The notes below the pieces were generated by a model that saw only the letters and a list, made by a program, of their open reading frames with translations, made no database searches and was not told the DNA's origin. 64,000 nucleotides of DNA, taken from the NCBI RefSeq assembly GCF_000473205.1, contig NZ_AXBF01000004.1:124001-188000 (forward strand), in the 5' to 3' direction. The position numbers and the translations under genes were made by a program. Numbering within the stretch: position 1 is the stretch's first letter; every line of letters begins with the position of its first letter. Of this stretch, positions 54,267 to 62,755 are shown piece after piece. This DNA is from Pseudophaeobacter arcticus DSM 23566 (GTDB taxonomy: Bacteria > Pseudomonadota > Alphaproteobacteria > Rhodobacterales > Rhodobacteraceae).

Positions 54267-55862
54267 TTAGGCCGCAGCGGTGATCAGCTCGGCAGCGGCC
54301 CGCATCATGGGTCGCCCGCGTTGCAGGGCTTGCCCGGCGGTGCGTTTGATCCGCTCCGGGCTGGGATGCGCATCTGCCACCCGCACCATCCGGGCAAACA
54401 GGCACTGCAAGAGTATTTCTGACGTCAGCGTCATAAAATCATGCGCCATGGGGCTGGGGTCGGGCTGCGCGCGGACAGTGTCTCGCGCCCCTTGCCAGAG
54501 TTTCAGGCAGGTGGTGATCGAATCGTCTTGCTGGCTTTGCGCCTCACCCTGAACGAAGGTCTCAAAGGCATCTGCCGCCGGACTGGCCAACAGGCGTGTG
54601 ACCAGCATTTTTGCGTGGATTCCGTTGGCACCCTCATAGATCGCGGTGATCCGGGCATCGCGATAGGTTTGCTCCAACCGGTATTCCTGCAGATAGCCGT
54701 AGCCGCCCAGAACTTGCATGCCCAATTGGGCTGCGCGGGTGCCCGCTTCGGTGCAATAGACCTTGGCGACGGGCGTCAGAAATTCGACCAGATCGGGGTT
54801 TTCACCCGCCTCCATCGTGACACAGGCCAAATGCGCCATGGCGCGCCCGCCCATGGCCAGCGCGTCGATCTCGCGCAGCATCCGGTCCACATCGGCATGA
54901 GCCGCCAGCACTGCTGAGCCCCCATCCGCGCCGCGTCCCTGCACCCGTTCGGCGGCATAGCTTGCGGCGATGTCGTAGGCCCGCGCGGCATGGGCAACCC
55001 CCTGCAAGGCAACATCGGCGCGGGCATGATTCATCATGGTGAACATCGCGGCCAGGCCCCTGCCCTCGGTGCCGATCAGCTCGGCTTCGGCACTGTCAAA
55101 GGCCAATTGGCAAGTGGGCGAAGCATGCAGCCCCATCTTTTCTTCGATCCGTGTGACGCTGACACCGTTGCGGCGGCCATCCGCGCCGGTACAGGGGCAG
55201 AGAAACAGTGACAACCCCTTGATACCATTGTCAGAAGTCCGCGCCAGAACGAGGTGCAGGATATGCGCGCTCATGTCCTGATCCCCGCCCGAGATAAATA
55301 TCTTTTCGCCATTGATCCACCAGCCATCGTCGCCTTGCACCGCCCGGCAACGCAGGCGTGACAGGTCCGACCCTGCACCCGGTTCTGTCAGGCACATGGT
55401 GGCCAGCGTTTCCCCCGAAGCGAGCGGTGGAATATGGCGGGTCTTTTGATCATCGGTGCCAAAGCGCATCAAGGTGCGTATAGCCCCCGGCACCAGCCCC
55501 GTGACCATTTGAAGACTGTGATTGGCGCCGGAAAACAGCTCGGAGGTGACAGCCAGCATCAGCGCGCCCAGCTCCTGCCCACCATAGGCCTCGGGCGCGG
55601 TGAGTCCGGGCCAACCCTGTTCTGCATAGCTTTGATACAAGGCGCCAAAGCCGTCCGGCATTGCGACGCGGCCGTCCTCCAGTCGACACCCCTGACGGTC
55701 GCCTGACGCATCCAGCGGGGCGATTTCACCCTCGGCAAAGCTGGCGAAATATTGCCCGATCTCAGCGCCCAGATCAGCGTCCCAAGTGGCGACATCTCCG
55801 GCACCGGCCACATGGTTCAGCGAGAACAGGATATCATCCAGGGGTGCCTTGAAAGCTTTCAT
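54267..55862 (-). CDS. Acyl-CoA dehydrogenase, DmdC-like (3-methylmercaptopropionyl-CoA dehydrogenase family)
   Basis: This protein of about 531 residues opens MKAFKAPLDDILFSLNHVAG, close to the DmdC start, and has the ACAD motifs MCLTEPGAGSDLSRLR and IFISGGDQDMS and the C-terminal YRLEQTYRDARITAIYEGAN. The long C-terminal helical extension is typical of DmdC-type proteins. DmdC oxidises methylmercaptopropionyl-CoA in DMSP demethylation. A DmdA-like gene lies 1.6 kb away on the other strand, which supports but does not prove this role; paralogues act on ordinary fatty acyl-CoAs. Confidence 0.82.
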   Translation of the reverse strand: MKAFKAPLDDILFSLNHVAGAGDVATWDADLGAEIGQYFASFAEGEIAPLDASGDRQGCRLEDGRVAMPDGFGALYQSYAEQGWPGLTAPEAYGGQELGALMLAVTSELFSGANHSLQMVTGLVPGAIRTLMRFGTDDQKTRHIPPLASGETLATMCLTEPGAGSDLSRLRCRAVQGDDGWWINGEKIFISGGDQDMSAHILHLVLARTSDNGIKGLSLFLCPCTGADGRRNGVSVTRIEEKMGLHASPTCQLAFDSAEAELIGTEGRGLAAMFTMMNHARADVALQGVAHAARAYDIAASYAAERVQGRGADGGSAVLAAHADVDRMLREIDALAMGGRAMAHLACVTMEAGENPDLVEFLTPVAKVYCTEAGTRAAQLGMQVLGGYGYLQEYRLEQTYRDARITAIYEGANGIHAKMLVTRLLASPAADAFETFVQGEAQSQQDDSITTCLKLWQGARDTVRAQPDPSPMAHDFMTLTSEILLQCLFARMVRVADAHPSPERIKRTAGQALQRGRPMMRAAAELITAAA

Positions 55863-56028
55863 CTTTAATCCGTTTGGTCCTTGGGGTTCGCAACAGTCGA
55901 GGCGCGTCGCAGGCTGATGCCTCGGCACCCTGCCTGGCCAGATGCGGCCTGGAATCTGCCCCAAGACCGCGATCGGTACGATTGCTCTACCGGAGTGTAT
56001 CTGCGATCCCCAGTTGCGATTTATGCTT

Positions 56029-56049
56029 ATAGTTATTTCTAATAACTAT
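56029..56049. promoter_or_regulatory. Long A/T-rich palindrome upstream of the acyl-CoA dehydrogenase gene
   Basis: ATAGTTATT-TCT-AATAACTAT is a perfect 9-bp inverted repeat with a 3-bp centre, about 170 bp before the acyl-CoA dehydrogenase start. It looks like the site of a dimeric regulator (MarR, TetR or GntR type). No regulator gene lies next to it, so the cognate protein is unknown. Confidence 0.5.
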
Positions 56050-56150
56050 TATGAGTCAACCCGCTTGTGAAGGCAAAATCCCCGGCCCAGAAACCCCGGG
56101 CATGGGATGCTTTTGGGGGTGACGGATCAGGGTCCTGAGGCGCGCATAAA

Positions 56151-56198
56151 ATGATGCAAGACGGTCTGGCTGCGGCCAAGGTCCTGTTCGCCAAGTAA
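56151..56198 (+). pseudogene. C-terminal scrap of a TctC-like receptor gene
   Basis: The plus strand encodes MMQDGLAAAKVLFAK and then a stop, with a stop also just upstream at 56136-56138. The position directly before a TctB-like start suggests the tail of a deleted tctC (Bug-family receptor) gene. After it, CCCTTGCGT (56207-56215) and ACGCGAGGG (56221-56229) form an intercistronic hairpin of the kind often found between tctC and tctB. Assignment rests mainly on context. Confidence 0.4.
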
Positions 56199-56253
56199 GC
56201 CCTGTGCCCTTGCGTCCCGGACGCGAGGGCTCCCCCATTTTCAGGAGGACCAT

Positions 56254-56931
56254 ATGCACTATTCGGCTGATCGTGTATCCGGCGTTTTCTTTCTGCTCTT
56301 TGGACTTGCCATGTATTTCCTGGTGGTGCCCAACTACGTAGAGACAGTCACAGGCAGCAACCTGGCCCCAAAGACGCTTCCCAATGTCATTTCCATCGTC
56401 CTTGCCCTCGTCGGCGCGGTGCCTGGCATTGGCCCGATCATGGCCATGGCCATCGCGATCCCTTTTACATTTGCGCTCGACCCGCTGGTGGCAATTTCGT
56501 TTCTCGTCGGTGTCAACAAAGGCGGGCTTGTCGGCGGCGCGGTGCCTGCGGTGTTGATGAACACCCCCGGCACCCCGGACGCCGCCGCAACCGCCCTGGA
56601 TGGCTATCCGCTGGCCAAACAGGGCAAGCCGCTGAAAGCCACCAAGATGGCCCTGTTTTCGTCGATTACCGGGGACACCTTCAGCGACATCGTTTTGATC
56701 ACGGTTTCAGCCCCGCTGGCCATTCTGGCGCTGAAAATGGGCCCGATCGAGATCGTCGCTCTGATGATCTTTGCCTTTTCCGTTCTCGCAGGGCTAATCG
56801 GAAATTCTCTGGTCAGGCCCCGCGCCGTGGCTTGGCATCAGCGGTCGGCCTACCGCCTCGGAAAGGAAGACCCATGTCGATCTGAACCTGTCTGGGGGCG
56901 TCTCGCTGTCGGCCTATGCACGACCCTTTGA
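56254..56931 (+). pseudogene. Chimeric remnant of tctB and tctA (tripartite tricarboxylate transporter)
   Basis: A good AGGAGG site and ATG start a TctB-like N-terminus (VSGVFFLLFGLAMYFLVVPN, NLAPKTLPN) that after some 55 residues runs directly into an interior piece of TctA: VGAVPGIGPIMAMAIAIPFT, KGGLVGGAVPAVLMNTPGTP. TctA normally has about 500 residues; here only about 150 remain before the frame enters unrelated sequence near 56820. At least two deletions are needed. The product cannot be a working transporter. Confidence 0.85.
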
Positions 56932-57295
56932 TCTGGTTGTGACCGGAGCCCATAGCCATATTGAGAACGAAGAACATCTGTCAGCCAACCCGGACCTGAT
57001 CGCCCTGCGCAGCGGCCGCCCGGTGCTGGTGGTCCCCGATGGCTATGTGGCCCCGGCGCCGGGCAGTGAGGTGCGGTTGCGCAACCTTGAACGCCACGGG
57101 ATCCAGGAAAATCTGCTGGTGAGATCGCGCCATAAATCCATCGCCAAGACCATTCTGACCACCGCGCGCAACGAGGGCGCCAAGGTCGTGATCATGGGCG
57201 CCTTTGAACACTCGAAATTCAGCCACGATGTGTTTGGCGGCGTGACGACGGATGTGATTGGCGAAAACGACGTGCCAGTGCTGCTGTCGCATTGA
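56873..57295 (+). pseudogene. Remnant of a universal stress protein (UspA-like) gene
   Basis: The frame encodes LNLSGGVSLSAYARPFDLVV then TGAHSHIENEEHLSANPDLI, and after VLVVPDGYVAPAP jumps to the C-terminal part SKFSHDVFGGVTTDVIGEND with VPVLLSH at the end. The order recalls a two-domain UspA protein with the N-terminus and a middle section lost. There is no proper start codon in a suitable context. The junction to the TctA remnant lies around 56820-56870. Confidence 0.65.
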
Positions 57296-57431
57296 TCCAC
57301 CGTTTCCAGGCCTGACGGACACCCCCGGCCTTTCGCCGGCCCAAGCGGCGACGGACTTGGTGGCGTTTTTGGGCTGGAAAACCCCGCATATCTGGCCAAT
57401 ACATTTGACAGTTAGCGCAACAGGAGACCCC

Positions 57432-58550
57432 ATGACACAGCAGATCGGCATCGGCCCGAATACACGTAAATCCGTGTATTTTGACGCAACCATTGCAGCT
57501 GGGGTGGCCAGCTTTTCTGTCTATAATCACATGCTTATCCCAGCCCATTTTGGAGATCCCCAGGCAGAATATGATAGCCTGATGACGGGGGTTGCGATTT
57601 GGGATGTCGCCGCGCAGCGGCAGGTGGAAATTTCTGGCCCCGATGCGCGCGCGCTGATCCAATATCTGACCACCCGCAATATGAGCAAAACCAGGATCGG
57701 TCAGGGACGCTATGTGCCGATCTGCGATCACGCGGGGACTTTGATCAATGATCCGGTGCTTTTGATGCTCGAGGAAAACCGCTATTGGCTGTCCATCGCT
57801 GACAGCGATATTGGGCTCTGGGCCAGCGCCATTGCCGCCGAACGCGGGCTGGATGTCAGGGTTCATGAACCGGATGTCTCTCCGCTTGCGATCCAGGGCC
57901 CCAAGGCTGAGACGCTGGTGGCTGAGCTGTTTGGCGATTGGGTCAAAGGGCTCAAATACTTTGGCTTCAAACAGACCGATCTACAGGGTATTCCGCTGAT
58001 CCTGTCCCGCTCTGGCTGGTCAAAACAGGGTGGGTTTGAACTATACCTGCAAGACGGCAGCCGCGGCTCGGAATTGTGGGCCATCGTAAAAGCAGCCGGC
58101 GCGGCCTATGGTATCCGCCCCGGCGCCCCCAATGATCTGGAACGTATCGAAAGCGGGTTGGTATCCTATGGTGCCGATGGGCGCATTCAGACAAACCCTT
58201 GCAACCCCTTTGAAATATCGCTGGGCAAGCTGGTGGATCTGGATCGCCCGGATGATTTTGTCGGCAAGGCCGCGTTGCAAAAGATCAAGGCAGAGGGCAT
58301 CAAGCGCCGCCGCGTCGGGTATGTGATCGCCGGGGCAGCCATCGAAAGTTTCCAACATTCCTTGCCAGTTCAGACATCTGACGGCCAAATTGTGGGGCTG
58401 CTCAGCGAGGCGGTCTATTCACCTCGGTTTGTGGGGAATATCGGGGTGGGAATGATTGCATCAGAGATTGATGAGGGCGCAACAGATTTGAGTGTCATGC
58501 TGGATCAAGCGCCGCGCAAAGTCACCATTCGACCCCTGCCGTTTGAGTGA
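57432..58550 (+). CDS. DmdA-like aminomethyltransferase-family protein (DMSP demethylase candidate)
   Basis: This 372-residue protein is of the GcvT/aminomethyltransferase fold and follows DmdA closely from memory: ASFSVYNHMLIPAHFGD, VAIWDVAAQRQVEISGPDA, RYVPICDHAGTLINDP, LILSRSGWSKQGGFELYL and NPFEISLGKLVDLD. DmdA moves a methyl group from dimethylsulfoniopropionate to tetrahydrofolate. An AGGAGA site is 5 bp before the ATG. DmdA-like paralogues without DMSP activity exist in roseobacters, so the function needs the usual residue checks. The nearby DmdC-like gene adds support. Confidence 0.75.
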   Translation: MTQQIGIGPNTRKSVYFDATIAAGVASFSVYNHMLIPAHFGDPQAEYDSLMTGVAIWDVAAQRQVEISGPDARALIQYLTTRNMSKTRIGQGRYVPICDHAGTLINDPVLLMLEENRYWLSIADSDIGLWASAIAAERGLDVRVHEPDVSPLAIQGPKAETLVAELFGDWVKGLKYFGFKQTDLQGIPLILSRSGWSKQGGFELYLQDGSRGSELWAIVKAAGAAYGIRPGAPNDLERIESGLVSYGADGRIQTNPCNPFEISLGKLVDLDRPDDFVGKAALQKIKAEGIKRRRVGYVIAGAAIESFQHSLPVQTSDGQIVGLLSEAVYSPRFVGNIGVGMIASEIDEGATDLSVMLDQAPRKVTIRPLPFE

Positions 58551-58646
58551 TCAGAGTGTCTGAGTGACCAAGGGTAGCCTGCTGGCCAGAGCACGGTCCA
58601 GAGCACTGGCTAGAGCTGCACAGGTCAAACCGAGGCAGATAAAATG

Positions 58647-58675
58647 GGGCGGTTCAGGGCGGTTCAGGGCGGTTC
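58647..58675. repeat. Three tandem copies of GGGCGGTTC(A)
   Basis: The 10-bp unit GGGCGGTTCA occurs three times in a row, the last ending in C instead of A, and is followed by CCCCCC. It is in the 174-bp gap between the DmdA-like gene and the convergent cyclase gene. Probably a local slippage product. Confidence 0.6.
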
Positions 58676-58724
58676 CCCCCAGATACTGCCCTCAGTGTTA
58701 TTGAGGCTTCAGGGGGTGGGGGCT

Positions 58725-59747
58725 TTAGGCCCCGACCTGCGTAGTGGCCTGCGGGTCGTCTTTTTGCATGCCCTGTTCAAAAAACAGATGCTGCGAGCGC
58801 CCCGCCCGTTTTGCCGCGTAAAGCGCCAGATCCGCCTGATGCAACATGGCCGCAGCCTCAACCGGTGCTGCGTTCCAGATCGACAGAGTGGTGCCGGCAC
58901 TGGCCGAAACCTTGCACAGCCTGCCGCTGTAGGGCACAGGCTCTTCCAGACGACTGATCAGGCGTTTTGACAAGGCCTCAAGAATTTTTGGCTCATTCAC
59001 GCCGCCAAAAATGATCACAAATTCATCGCCGCCAACACGGGCCACGGTATCGGTGTGGCGGGTGCAATCAACCATCACCTGGGCAACACTTTGCAAAACG
59101 GCATCCCCGGCGGCATGGCCGAGGGTATCGTTGACCTCTTTGAAGTAATCCAGGTCCACATGCATCAGCGCAAAATCGGTGCCAGAGCCAATCAGGCGGT
59201 TAAGGATGTGATCCATGGCGCGACGATTCTTGAGACCGGTCAGGGTGTCGGTAAAGGCCTGTTCTTCGGCGGCAATCTTGGCCCCTTGCAGGCGCAAATT
59301 CAGCTGTCGCGAAGCCTCCATGGCGGCCGATTTTGCCTCAACCAGATACAGCATCTCGATTGTCAGATCCGTAGGCGAGAAATCCGCGCTGGTCAGATCA
59401 TAATCGCGCACGGCCTCAAGCACCGAGATACCAAACGACAGGTTGATCAGGGCACCTTTGCCACCTGGCAGCGGTGCCAAGACGCCTTTTAGGCTGGTTT
59501 GTGGTGACTCGCGAAACTGCATGTGCAATTTGGAGCCTGCGGTTTTGAGCAGGTCATCCATGGAATTGACCCAGCGGGGGCGCAACAGATCAAAAACGTC
59601 AAAGAACTTCTTTCCCTTCCAGCCCATGTCAGGACGAAGTTTTTTCAGCGTCGGACCCGCAAAGCGAATGCGCCCGGCGGCGTCTACGACAAGGTACATC
59701 GGACAGATTTGGTCAATGATACCGGTCAGCTCATCCGCAGTCATCAT
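58725..59747 (-). CDS. HNOBA-GGDEF diguanylate cyclase
   Basis: This 340-residue protein has an N-terminal HNOBA-type PAS-like domain (CPMYLVVDAAGRIRFAGPTL, then LINLSFGISVLEAVRDYDLT and the FSPTDLTIEML segment) as in the partner domain of soluble guanylate cyclase. A coiled helix leads to a GGDEF domain with LTGLKNRRAM and RVGGDEFVIIF. The intact GGDEF motif predicts c-di-GMP synthesis. I see no clear RxxD inhibitory site. It overlaps the H-NOX-like gene by 4 bp, so the two are made together and likely interact. Confidence 0.9.
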   Translation of the reverse strand: MMTADELTGIIDQICPMYLVVDAAGRIRFAGPTLKKLRPDMGWKGKKFFDVFDLLRPRWVNSMDDLLKTAGSKLHMQFRESPQTSLKGVLAPLPGGKGALINLSFGISVLEAVRDYDLTSADFSPTDLTIEMLYLVEAKSAAMEASRQLNLRLQGAKIAAEEQAFTDTLTGLKNRRAMDHILNRLIGSGTDFALMHVDLDYFKEVNDTLGHAAGDAVLQSVAQVMVDCTRHTDTVARVGGDEFVIIFGGVNEPKILEALSKRLISRLEEPVPYSGRLCKVSASAGTTLSIWNAAPVEAAAMLHQADLALYAAKRAGRSQHLFFEQGMQKDDPQATTQVGA

Positions 59748-60331
59748 AGGGCGTGGGCTCCCAAGTCAAAAGTACGTCCTTCGGCGAAATCCGTTTCAAC
59801 AAGCGTAATCGAGATCACCTCTGCACCGCCTTGTGTACCGCGATGATCAAGAATGACCAGATCGCCATAGTCATCCGCCATAGCGCGCAGAACGCCCATC
59901 AGGACATAGGCAAACCCAGGCAGGCCGGGTTGGCATACCAGATCAAACTGGCCCGGTGAGTTCTCAACCAGCTCAATGGCAGGCAGATGCAGATCGGCCA
60001 CCGCCAAGCGGGCGCGGTCTGGCAGATCATCCAGCGAATGCAGGAATTCCACATAGTTGACGCCGCCAAACCTCAGCAGGCGACGCAGGGCTTCAACCTG
60101 CGGATTGGACACCAGGAACGTGCCCGTGTCCTCAAGTATTTCTGGCAGCGGGCGTTCCAGCGATTTTTCCATAGCAGAGAGCATCTTGTTGGACTGCTCA
60201 TCAGTATAGAACAACATGGCCTCGAACTGAGCAAAGCCAAGATCCGCAGTATCCATAATATCGCTCCACCGTTCCTCCCCGTAGGTACTAACGACGAATG
60301 CCTGAATCGCTCTGTTGATCAGACCATGCAT
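59744..60331 (-). CDS. H-NOX-like (haem NO-binding family) protein, apparently without haem ligands
   Basis: This 195-residue protein starts MHGLINRAIQAFVVSTYGEE, the usual H-NOX opening. The alpha-helical half carries ALRRLLRFGGVNYVEFLHSL. Where haem-binding members have LxxLHDH with the proximal His, this one has LDDLPDRAR, with Pro at about residue 104. The YxSxR haem-propionate motif is also absent (LVCQPG at that place). It may therefore bind no haem and sense something else, or act as a structural regulator of the overlapping HNOBA-GGDEF cyclase. AAGGGG precedes the ATG by 8 bp. Confidence 0.8.
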   Translation of the reverse strand: MHGLINRAIQAFVVSTYGEERWSDIMDTADLGFAQFEAMLFYTDEQSNKMLSAMEKSLERPLPEILEDTGTFLVSNPQVEALRRLLRFGGVNYVEFLHSLDDLPDRARLAVADLHLPAIELVENSPGQFDLVCQPGLPGFAYVLMGVLRAMADDYGDLVILDHRGTQGGAEVISITLVETDFAEGRTFDLGAHAL

Positions 60332-60923
60332 AAATTGGCCCCTTGTTACACTTTACCCATATTGGGCTCCGGATCATTAAGATACGCCGAACAATTAAAG
60401 TTTGACAGACTTTCAATGCTGGCCCTGATCTGGAGCACCCTACGCTTTAACTTCTCATAACTAACATTTTCCGGCCACGCCTCAAACATAGGGCAGCGCA
60501 AAAACCGCAGACAGTTGCCAAGCGCTTTGTACCCGCTCTCTCCCGAGTCGCTGGGCGCGGATTGCAGGGGCGGCATAGCCTTTTTTCACTGAAACGGGAA
60601 AGAAAAACCACAAACATGCACTTCATTTGTGGCAAGAAAACTCTCTGAACACAGGCTTTCCGTAGGATCCCCTCAACGGCGTCCATTTGGTGAGCATGAT
60701 AACAAACTGATTTTGTTGCCAAAATATGAAAACCCTGACAGCATTCGCAGTTTCATCCAAGGCGACAGGAAACCATGCCAAAAGCACCGCCTGAAATCCG
60801 TAGAACGGCAAGCCATTTGGTTTTGCTCCAGAGGTCCGAGGCCCCTTGCAACAGCCAAAGGCCCGGCCCAGAGCCTTGGCCACAGAACTGCTGTCAAATT
60901 CCCTGGGCCAATTCCGGGATCAT
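60332..60923. other. 592-bp gap between the H-NOX and MttB-family genes
   Basis: Open frames on both strands here (for example 60629-61018 plus and 60623-60883 minus) lack ribosome sites and protein-like composition. The region should contain the H-NOX/cyclase promoter at its left end and any terminator of the methyltransferase gene at its right. I found no clear hairpin or small RNA. Confidence 0.4.
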
Positions 60924-62477
60924 CTAGAAGTCGGTTGGCGCCCCGCCTTCTGATTTTCGGCGGGCAACAAAATCCTTCAACTCGTCATGCAGGGCGTCGT
61001 CCATCGGCGGCGGGGTGAACTCCTGCAGAATCTCCTTGTAGATCTGGTTGGCCCGCTGCGGGGTCCAGACGGCTCCGGCGGCCTCCCAGGCTTCGTAATT
61101 GCGCCAATCGCTCAGGAAGGGTTGGTAAAAGGCGGTGGCGTAGCGATCCTGCGTGTGTTGGATACCAAAGAAATGCCCCTCGTTTCCAACCTCGCGCACC
61201 GCGTCAAAGGCAATCTCCTCCGGTCCGGTAGCGCAGATTTCTGGCTGCATGTAGCGTTGAATTTGCTGCAGAACTTCACAATCCATAATGAATTTTTCCG
61301 GGCTGGCGATCAGCCCGCCTTCCAGCCAACCTGCTGCGTGGTAAACCATATTGGTCCCCGACTGCACCGCCGCCCAGAGCGAATTTGAAGTCTCCCACAT
61401 GGCCTGCCCGTCGGGCACATTGGCAGCACAAACCCCAGAGGAGCGCATCGGCAGGCCATAGTGGCGGGCCATCTGCCCCGTCATCTGCGTCGCGCGCATG
61501 TATTCGGGGGTGCCAAAGGCCGGGGCGCCGGACTTCATATCCACATTTGAGGTAAAGGTGCCAATGGCACAGGGGGTGCCAGGGCGGACATATTGAAACA
61601 GCGCAATGGCACAGAGCGCCTCGGCCAGGCTTTGCGCCACAGCGCCCGCCATGGTGACCGGCGCCATCGCCCCCGCCAGGGTAAAGGGCGTCACCACCAC
61701 CGCCTGCCCCCGGCGCACCAGCCGCAGGCAGCCGTCAATCATCGGATAGTCGTGTTTCAGCGGCGAGGTGGAGTTGATGTTGGTGTACATCCGCGGCGTG
61801 GCTTCGAACTCTTCATCCGTGAGCCCCCCGGCGATGCGCACCATTTCCATCACATCTTCGACCCGCTCTTTGCCCAGCGAATAGGCATGCATCGCCTTGT
61901 CGGTCAGCGTCAGCTTGTCATAGAGCACATCCAGATGGCGCACCGAGGCATGGATATCCACCGGTTCCACCGGGTAGCCACCGGCAAAATGGATGCAGTT
62001 GAAATACTGCGTCAGCTTGAGCAGATTGCGGCATTGCGCGCGGTTGCCAGCCACCTTTTTCCCCAGATCCATATCCCAGTAGTTGGGCGGCGAAGACACA
62101 TTGCCAAAAAGCAGGTTGGTGCCGCCAATCGGGATGGTCCGCTCCGGGTTGCGTGGTGTGATGGTGAACTGGCTTGGCGCCTTCCCCACCATCTCCATGA
62201 CAAAGTCCCGGTCCATCCGTACCAGATCCCCCTCAACCCGGCATCCGGCCTGTTTCAGGATCTCCAGCGCCTCAGGATTGAGAAAGACAATGCCGATCTC
62301 TTCCAGGATCCGCATGGCACCATCGTGGATTGCAGCAATGCCCTCTTCGGTCAAAGGCGCGATGGGGCGGTCAATGTTTTGCGGAATGTGCCAGGGCATC
62401 TGTTGCAACGCTGCTGTGCCGCGCCGCGCGGCAGCGCCGGCGCGTCCCCCCCCTCGTCTGCCGTTATCCCGTGCCAT
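60924..62477 (-). CDS. MttB-family (trimethylamine methyltransferase-like) corrinoid methyltransferase without pyrrolysine
   Basis: This 517-residue TIM-barrel protein belongs to the MttB superfamily (DGAMRILEEIGIVFLNPEAL, GNVSSPPNYWDMDLGKKVAG, CAIGTFTSNVDMKSGAPAFG, NMVYHAAGWLEGGLIASPEK). The frame has no amber codon, so it is a non-pyrrolysine member such as those that demethylate glycine betaine or other quaternary amines onto a corrinoid protein. No corrinoid protein or reactivase gene is adjacent. The N-terminus is a basic Arg/Gly-rich tail (RRGGGRAGAAARR). AGGAGAGG precedes the ATG at 62475-62477. Confidence 0.88.
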   Translation of the reverse strand: MARDNGRRGGGRAGAAARRGTAALQQMPWHIPQNIDRPIAPLTEEGIAAIHDGAMRILEEIGIVFLNPEALEILKQAGCRVEGDLVRMDRDFVMEMVGKAPSQFTITPRNPERTIPIGGTNLLFGNVSSPPNYWDMDLGKKVAGNRAQCRNLLKLTQYFNCIHFAGGYPVEPVDIHASVRHLDVLYDKLTLTDKAMHAYSLGKERVEDVMEMVRIAGGLTDEEFEATPRMYTNINSTSPLKHDYPMIDGCLRLVRRGQAVVVTPFTLAGAMAPVTMAGAVAQSLAEALCAIALFQYVRPGTPCAIGTFTSNVDMKSGAPAFGTPEYMRATQMTGQMARHYGLPMRSSGVCAANVPDGQAMWETSNSLWAAVQSGTNMVYHAAGWLEGGLIASPEKFIMDCEVLQQIQRYMQPEICATGPEEIAFDAVREVGNEGHFFGIQHTQDRYATAFYQPFLSDWRNYEAWEAAGAVWTPQRANQIYKEILQEFTPPPMDDALHDELKDFVARRKSEGGAPTDF

Positions 62478-62681
62478 GAGCCTCTCCTTGGTGGTTCTGA
62501 GCGAACGCGCTGGCTGAGCCCCGCGCGCCGCCGGGGGCGCCCGGCAGAGTCTCAGCAGGCCCAATCAAAACGGATGACGGCTGCCAGTTCACGACATCTC
62601 GTGTCGTTTTTTCACCTCAATCCGGCTGAAACAGCCTTTTCTGTACAGATGTGCCCAGTTCTACACAGATTTGCCCAATGC

Positions 62682-62711
62682 AAAAGCGGCGGGGCCTGGC
62701 AGAGCCCGCCG
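62682..62711 (-). terminator. Intrinsic terminator after the HAD phosphatase gene
   Basis: On the minus strand CGGCGGG and CCCGCCG (62711-62705 and 62693-62687) form a 7-bp stem, extendable by GC pairs, followed by CTTTT. It lies 45 bp after the phosphatase stop and upstream of the MttB-family gene, separating the two. Confidence 0.6.
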
Positions 62712-62755
62712 ATAAGGTTCAAAAACTGAGATAACAAAAGGTCTGCGGCGCGGCG

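Noticed and set aside
60623..61018. Open frames on both strands between the H-NOX and MttB genes
   Set aside because: Basic, Pro-rich random-looking products without ribosome sites. The plus-strand frame runs into the MttB gene antisense.
60924..62477. Pyrrolysine-containing MttB
   Set aside because: The frame is uninterrupted over its full length, so there is no in-frame amber codon to encode pyrrolysine.
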